A DNA stretch of 64,000 nucleotides from Actinomadura parmotrematis (GTDB lineage: Bacteria > Actinomycetota > Actinomycetes > Streptosporangiales > Streptosporangiaceae). Below are positions 60,529 through 64,000 of this stretch, piece after piece. How positions within the stretch are numbered: position 1 is the first letter of the stretch; each line of letters starts with the position of its first letter. The position numbers were made by a program, and so were the translations under genes. Below the pieces are notes generated by a model that did not search any database, was not told the origin of the DNA, and saw only the letters and a list, made by a program, of their open reading frames with translations. The stretch covers positions 1 to 64,000 of the forward strand of contig NZ_JAIBOA010000025.1 in the NCBI RefSeq assembly GCF_019458805.1, read 5' to 3'.

Positions 60529-61647
60529 GTGACAGAACAGAGCATGGTCCGTGGCGCGTCCCGGCGCCGGTGGCTCCTGGTCGCGACGCTGGCGGCGGCC
60601 CTGTGCGGAGCCCCGTTCGCGTTCGCCGCGCTCCCGGCCCGCTCCGCCGCCGTGCCCCCGGCGGCGCTCCGCGCCCGCGTCCTCGCCTCCGCCCGCGTCC
60701 CCTACCAGGGCCTCGTGGAGACCCGGGGCGCGATCGCGCTGCCGCCGCTGCCCGGCATGGCGGACACGGCCGCGCTCCTCGGCGCCGCCTCGCGCGTCCG
60801 CGTGTGGGACGACGCGCCGCGACGGTCCCGCGTCGCGCTGCTCGCGCCGACCGGCGAGCGCGACTACTACCAGGACGGCCGGGGCCTCGCCATCTGGGAC
60901 TACGAGCGCGCCCTGCGCACCACCGTCGTCGGCGACCCCGCCGTCCGCCTGCCGCGCCCCGGCGACCTGCTGCCGCCCGTCCTCGCCCGCCGCCTGCTCG
61001 GCTACGCGCGCCCCGGCGACGCGCTGACCGCGCTCGCGCCGCGCCGGGTGGCGGGCCGCGGCGTGCCGGGCGTCCGGGTGGTGCCCGCCGACGCCGGCAC
61101 CACGATCGCCGCGGTCGAGGTGTGGGCCGACCCCGCCGACGGGCTCGCGCTGGAGGTCCGGGTCCTCGCCAAGGGGGCGCGCGGACCCGTCCTCACCACC
61201 CGCTTCCTCGACCTCGACCGCGCCCGCCCGGACGCGGGCACGGTCACCGCGCGGCCCGCACCCGGCGTCGCGACCGTCCGCGTCGAGACGCCCGACCTCA
61301 TCTCCCGCCTCGCCGCCCGCACCACCGACCCGCTGCCCGCGGCGCTGGCGGGGCGGCGGGCCCTGCCCGGCACCGCGTCGGTCGCCAACGTGCGCGCCTA
61401 CCAGGGCGGTTTCTCCTCCTTCGCCGTCGTGCCGCTGCCCGGCCGCTACGGCCTGCACGTCCTGGACACCGCCCGCGCCGCCGGCGCGGCCCCGCTCGGC
61501 GTGACCGGCGGCGAGGCGCTGCTGCTCCGCTCGGCCGGGCTCACCGCCGCGATCGTGCACGTCCCGGCGGGCGACCGCACCTTCCTCGTCGCCGGCCCCG
61601 TCACCGACGCGCTGGCCGCCCGGGTGGCCCGCGAGCTCATCTCATGA
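60529..61647 (+). CDS. Secreted LolA/RseB-like protein
   Basis: This protein of about 372 residues (or 367 from the ATG at 60544) has a signal peptide (RRRWLLVATLAAALCGAPFAFA). The mature part resembles the LolA/RseB lipoprotein-carrier fold (PYQGLVETRGAIALPPLP, then DYYQDGRGLAIWDYERALRTTVV). Such proteins sense or carry lipids. It overlaps the ABC ATPase gene by four bases, so it is probably an accessory of that exporter. Its Shine-Dalgarno sequence is poor. Confidence 0.7.
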   Translation: MTEQSMVRGASRRRWLLVATLAAALCGAPFAFAALPARSAAVPPAALRARVLASARVPYQGLVETRGAIALPPLPGMADTAALLGAASRVRVWDDAPRRSRVALLAPTGERDYYQDGRGLAIWDYERALRTTVVGDPAVRLPRPGDLLPPVLARRLLGYARPGDALTALAPRRVAGRGVPGVRVVPADAGTTIAAVEVWADPADGLALEVRVLAKGARGPVLTTRFLDLDRARPDAGTVTARPAPGVATVRVETPDLISRLAARTTDPLPAALAGRRALPGTASVANVRAYQGGFSSFAVVPLPGRYGLHVLDTARAAGAAPLGVTGGEALLLRSAGLTAAIVHVPAGDRTFLVAGPVTDALAARVARELIS

Positions 61648-62543
61648 TCACCACCAGCGGGCTGACCAAGCGGTACGGCCGCGTCACCGCCGTCGACGGC
61701 GTCGCGCTCCGCGTCGGCGAGGGCGACCGGTACGGGCTGCTCGGCCCGAACGGCTCGGGCAAGACGACGCTCGTGCGGATGCTGCTCGGCCTGGTCTTCG
61801 CCACCTCCGGCGAGATCGAGATGATGGGCGAGCCCGTCCCCCGCCGCGTGCACCGCGTCCTGCCCGACGTCGGCGCCCTGGTCGAGGCGCCCGGCCTCTA
61901 CCCGCACCTGTCGGGCCGCGCCAACCTCGCCCACCTGGACGCCGCCGGCCCCGGCGGGCGGCGCGGGCGGCGCGCCCGCGTCGGCACGGCGCTGGAACGC
62001 GCCGGCCTCGGCGGCGTGGACGCCCGGCCCGTCCGGGCGTACTCGCTCGGCATGCGGCAGCGGCTCGGGCTCGCGGCGGCGCTGCTCCGCACGCCCCGGC
62101 TGCTCGTCCTCGACGAGCCGACCAACGGCCTGGACCCGCGCGGCATCCGCGAGATCCGCGACCTGCTCGCCGAGCTGAACGCCGCGGGCACCACCCTGCT
62201 GATCTGCAGCCACCTGCTCGCCGAGATCGAGGAGCTGTGCACCCACGTCGGCGTCATGGACGCCGGGCGCCTCGTCCTCCAGCGGCCGATGGGCGAGGTG
62301 CGCGCCCCGACCGGCCTCGTCGCCGTCCGCACCCCCGACGCCGGCCGGGTGCGGGCCCTGCTGGACGGGCGCGTGGAGCGGCACGACGGCGAGCGGCTGC
62401 TCGTCCGCGCCGCCGACGCCGCCGAGCTGAACGCCCGCCTCGTCCGCGCGGGCGTGCGCGTGCTGGAGCTGCGGCCCGAGCGCCGCACCCTGGAGGACGT
62501 GGTGCTGTCGGTGACCGGGCACGGCTCGGACCGGCCCGCGTGA
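61644..62543 (+). CDS. ABC-2 exporter ATP-binding protein (DrrA/CcmA type)
   Basis: This 299-residue ATPase has Walker A GPNGSGKT, a degenerate signature AYSLGMRQRLGLAAALL, Walker B LLVLDEPTNGLDPRG and the switch His in LICSHLLAEIEELC, plus a C-terminal DUF4162-like region. It pairs with the permease at 62540 (GTGA overlap) to export an unknown lipid or drug-like compound. Confidence 0.92.
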   Translation: MITTSGLTKRYGRVTAVDGVALRVGEGDRYGLLGPNGSGKTTLVRMLLGLVFATSGEIEMMGEPVPRRVHRVLPDVGALVEAPGLYPHLSGRANLAHLDAAGPGGRRGRRARVGTALERAGLGGVDARPVRAYSLGMRQRLGLAAALLRTPRLLVLDEPTNGLDPRGIREIRDLLAELNAAGTTLLICSHLLAEIEELCTHVGVMDAGRLVLQRPMGEVRAPTGLVAVRTPDAGRVRALLDGRVERHDGERLLVRAADAAELNARLVRAGVRVLELRPERRTLEDVVLSVTGHGSDRPA

Positions 62544-63373
62544 TCGCGGTCGAGCTGCGCGCGATGCTGCGGCGCCCCCGCACCTGGGCGTCGCTGCTGC
62601 TGCTCTGCGGGCTGCCCGCGATCGTCGCGGCGTTCCTGGCGGTGACCGGCATCGCCCCCGCGCCGGGGCAGGGCCCGGCGTTCCTGTCGGCGGTGCTGTC
62701 CAACGGGACGCTCTACCCGGCGGCGGCCCTCGCCATGGACCTGCCGCTGTTCCTGCCGGTGGCGGTCGCCGTCGCCGGCGGCGAGGCGATCGCCGGGGAG
62801 GCCGCCGCGGGCACCCTGCGCTACCTGCTGGTCCGCCCGGTCGGCCGGACCCGGCTGCTCGCCGCCAAGCTCGCCGCGCTCGCCGCGTACGTGCTGCTCG
62901 CCGTCGTCGCGATCACCGCGACCGCCTACCTGGCGGGCGTCCTGGCGTTCGGCAGCGCCCCGGCGGGCGCGCTGTCGGGGACGGGCCTCGCGGCGGTGTC
63001 GCTGTCGGGCACGGGCCTGTCGACGGGCGACCTGCTGCTGCGGGTGGCCTGCGCGATGCTCTACATCGGCGCCTGCATGCTCGGCGTCGGCACCGTCGCG
63101 CTCGCGCTGTCGACCTTCACCGACGCGCCGCTCGGCGCCGCGCTCGGCGCGCTCGCCGCGCTCGTCACCAGCCAGGTCCTGGTGTCCCTGGACGCCGCCG
63201 CGGCCGTCCACCCCTACCTGCCGACCCGGTACTGGCTCGGGTGGATCGACTTCTTCCGCGCGCCGATCCTCTGGCACGACATCCAGCGCGGGCTGGCGCT
63301 CCAGGCCGCCTACACGGCCTTCTTCCTGGCGCTCGCCTGGGCCAACTTCGCGACCCGCGACGTCACGAGCTGA
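62540..63373 (+). CDS. ABC-2 type permease
   Basis: This 277-residue membrane protein has six hydrophobic segments and the ABC-2 family loop GEAIAGEAAAGTLRYLLVRPVGRTRLLAAKL. It is the membrane half of the exporter with the preceding ATPase. Its last 11 bases overlap the convergent hydrolase gene. Confidence 0.9.
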   Translation: MIAVELRAMLRRPRTWASLLLLCGLPAIVAAFLAVTGIAPAPGQGPAFLSAVLSNGTLYPAAALAMDLPLFLPVAVAVAGGEAIAGEAAAGTLRYLLVRPVGRTRLLAAKLAALAAYVLLAVVAITATAYLAGVLAFGSAPAGALSGTGLAAVSLSGTGLSTGDLLLRVACAMLYIGACMLGVGTVALALSTFTDAPLGAALGALAALVTSQVLVSLDAAAAVHPYLPTRYWLGWIDFFRAPILWHDIQRGLALQAAYTAFFLALAWANFATRDVTS

Positions 63374-64000
63374 CCTGCCGGAGCGCCAGGCAGTCGCCGG
63401 GGCCGGGCGCGGGCAGGTCCGCCGAGCCGAGGGCGCGGAGCACGACGCCCGCGACGAGCGGGTCGTAGGGCAGGTCGGCGTGCCCGGTGCGGTCGTCGCC
63501 GCAGATCCGCTGCAGGTCCACTGCAGCCGCACCCGCGATCCTGGAGCTGGCCGGCGGGACCGTCTCGTCGTGCTCGCTCCACACCGACGTCCACCGCACC
63601 GGCCCGGCGACCCGGTCGCCGAGGCGGCGCAGCAGCGGGCTGCCGGGGGTCAGCTCCTGGCACGCCTGCGGGCAGGCGCCCGGCGCGAGCGCCAGCCCGG
63701 CGGCGGCGAGGTCGGCGCCGTGGTGCGGGGTGCCGAGCGTGACGACGCGGCGCGCCTTGCGGTCGCCGCCGCCCCGCACCCACAGCCGCGCGACGATGCC
63801 GCCCGCCGAGTGGGCGACCACGTCCACCGACGGCGCCCCGCCGCGCAGCGCGGCCTCCGCCGCCCGGTCGAGCGCCCCGGCCTGCTCCTCCAGCGGCCCC
63901 GTCCCGTCACCGGGCGGCGTCACCACCGACGCCGTCCGGCCCGCCGCCCGCAGCCGCGCCGCCAGCACCTCCAGCCCGTCCGCCGCCCCGCCGTAGCCGG
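63363..64000 (-). CDS. Lipase-class alpha/beta hydrolase, 5' end outside window
   Basis: The reading frame runs off the right edge. Its upstream part reads GYGGAADGLEVLAARLRAAG, the usual start of the fold after the HG oxyanion motif. The visible 210 or so residues have nucleophile elbow VVAHSAGGIVARLWV, VTLGTPHHGADLA and an acid/His pair in SVWSEHDETVPP and RTGHADLPYDP, typical of PGAP1/lipase class 2-like esterases. A signal peptide, if present, lies outside. Confidence 0.88.
   Translation of the reverse strand, partial: GYGGAADGLEVLAARLRAAGRTASVVTPPGDGTGPLEEQAGALDRAAEAALRGGAPSVDVVAHSAGGIVARLWVRGGGDRKARRVVTLGTPHHGADLAAAGLALAPGACPQACQELTPGSPLLRRLGDRVAGPVRWTSVWSEHDETVPPASSRIAGAAAVDLQRICGDDRTGHADLPYDPLVAGVVLRALGSADLPAPGPGDCLALRQVSS

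Overview
The window is chromosomal DNA of a very high-GC actinomycete, probably a Thermomonosporaceae (Actinomadura-like) organism. The evidence is indirect: strong G/C bias at third codon positions, many GTG starts, genes coupled by ATGA/GTGA overlaps, and families typical of filamentous actinobacteria (a conservon with a CYP157-type P450, DUF574 methyltransferases, TIGR03086, DUF3140, LmeA-like DUF2993, ECF sigma factor with YCII partner). I saw no tRNA, rRNA, CRISPR array, intact insertion sequence or prophage.

Layout. 1-240: G-rich tandem repeats. 241-4320: TetR regulator and a xylose/ribose-type sugar ABC transporter ending in a strong hairpin. 4321-8650: DUF429 protein, DUF574 methyltransferase, a membrane protein and a VOC/O-methyltransferase fusion. 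8661-12037: nitrate/sulfonate/taurine-type ABC importer with two permeases, next to the remnant of a GntR regulator flanked by paired operator-like elements. 12643-20679: MSMEG_6728-family protein, Ser/Thr kinase, phosphoesterase, SRPBCC protein, DUF3140, P450 and a deacetylase/glycosyltransferase gene with a partner. 21184-24835: an unusual three-gene set (2OG-Fe(II) oxygenase, methyltransferase, carnitine-type acyltransferase). 24867-30450: antiporter, ECF sigma/YCII pair, TAP-like hydrolase and a decayed L-lactate permease. 30539-34091: PaoABC-like molybdenum aldehyde/xanthine dehydrogenase. 34279-36631: receiver-like, DUF4388-like and two roadblock genes. 36672-41944: FHA-ABC exporter, LmeA-like protein, NADAR, an aldo/keto reductase behind a MerR-type promoter, and a GNAT.

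42264-49057 is a sulfonate-type operon headed by a cysteine-ended leader peptide; its transporter genes are interleaved with two AprA/AprB-like flavoprotein-ferredoxin pairs. 49142-52704 is an unrecognised protein translationally coupled to a PLD-like protein whose HxK motifs read HxR; a symmetric 100-nt palindrome follows. 53089-57593 is a complete five-gene conservon (sensor kinase, roadblock, DUF742, GTPase, P450 lacking ExxR). A second P450 converges on it and is divergent from a 47-codon peptide gene with a structured leader. The right end holds MarR, a TIGR03086 protein, a LolA/RseB-like secreted protein with an ABC-2 exporter, and a lipase-like gene cut by the window edge.

The best candidates for undescribed biology are the duplicated AprAB-like modules under a cysteine leader, the oxygenase-methyltransferase-acyltransferase set, the PLD two-gene module with its palindrome, and the P450-flanked peptide gene.
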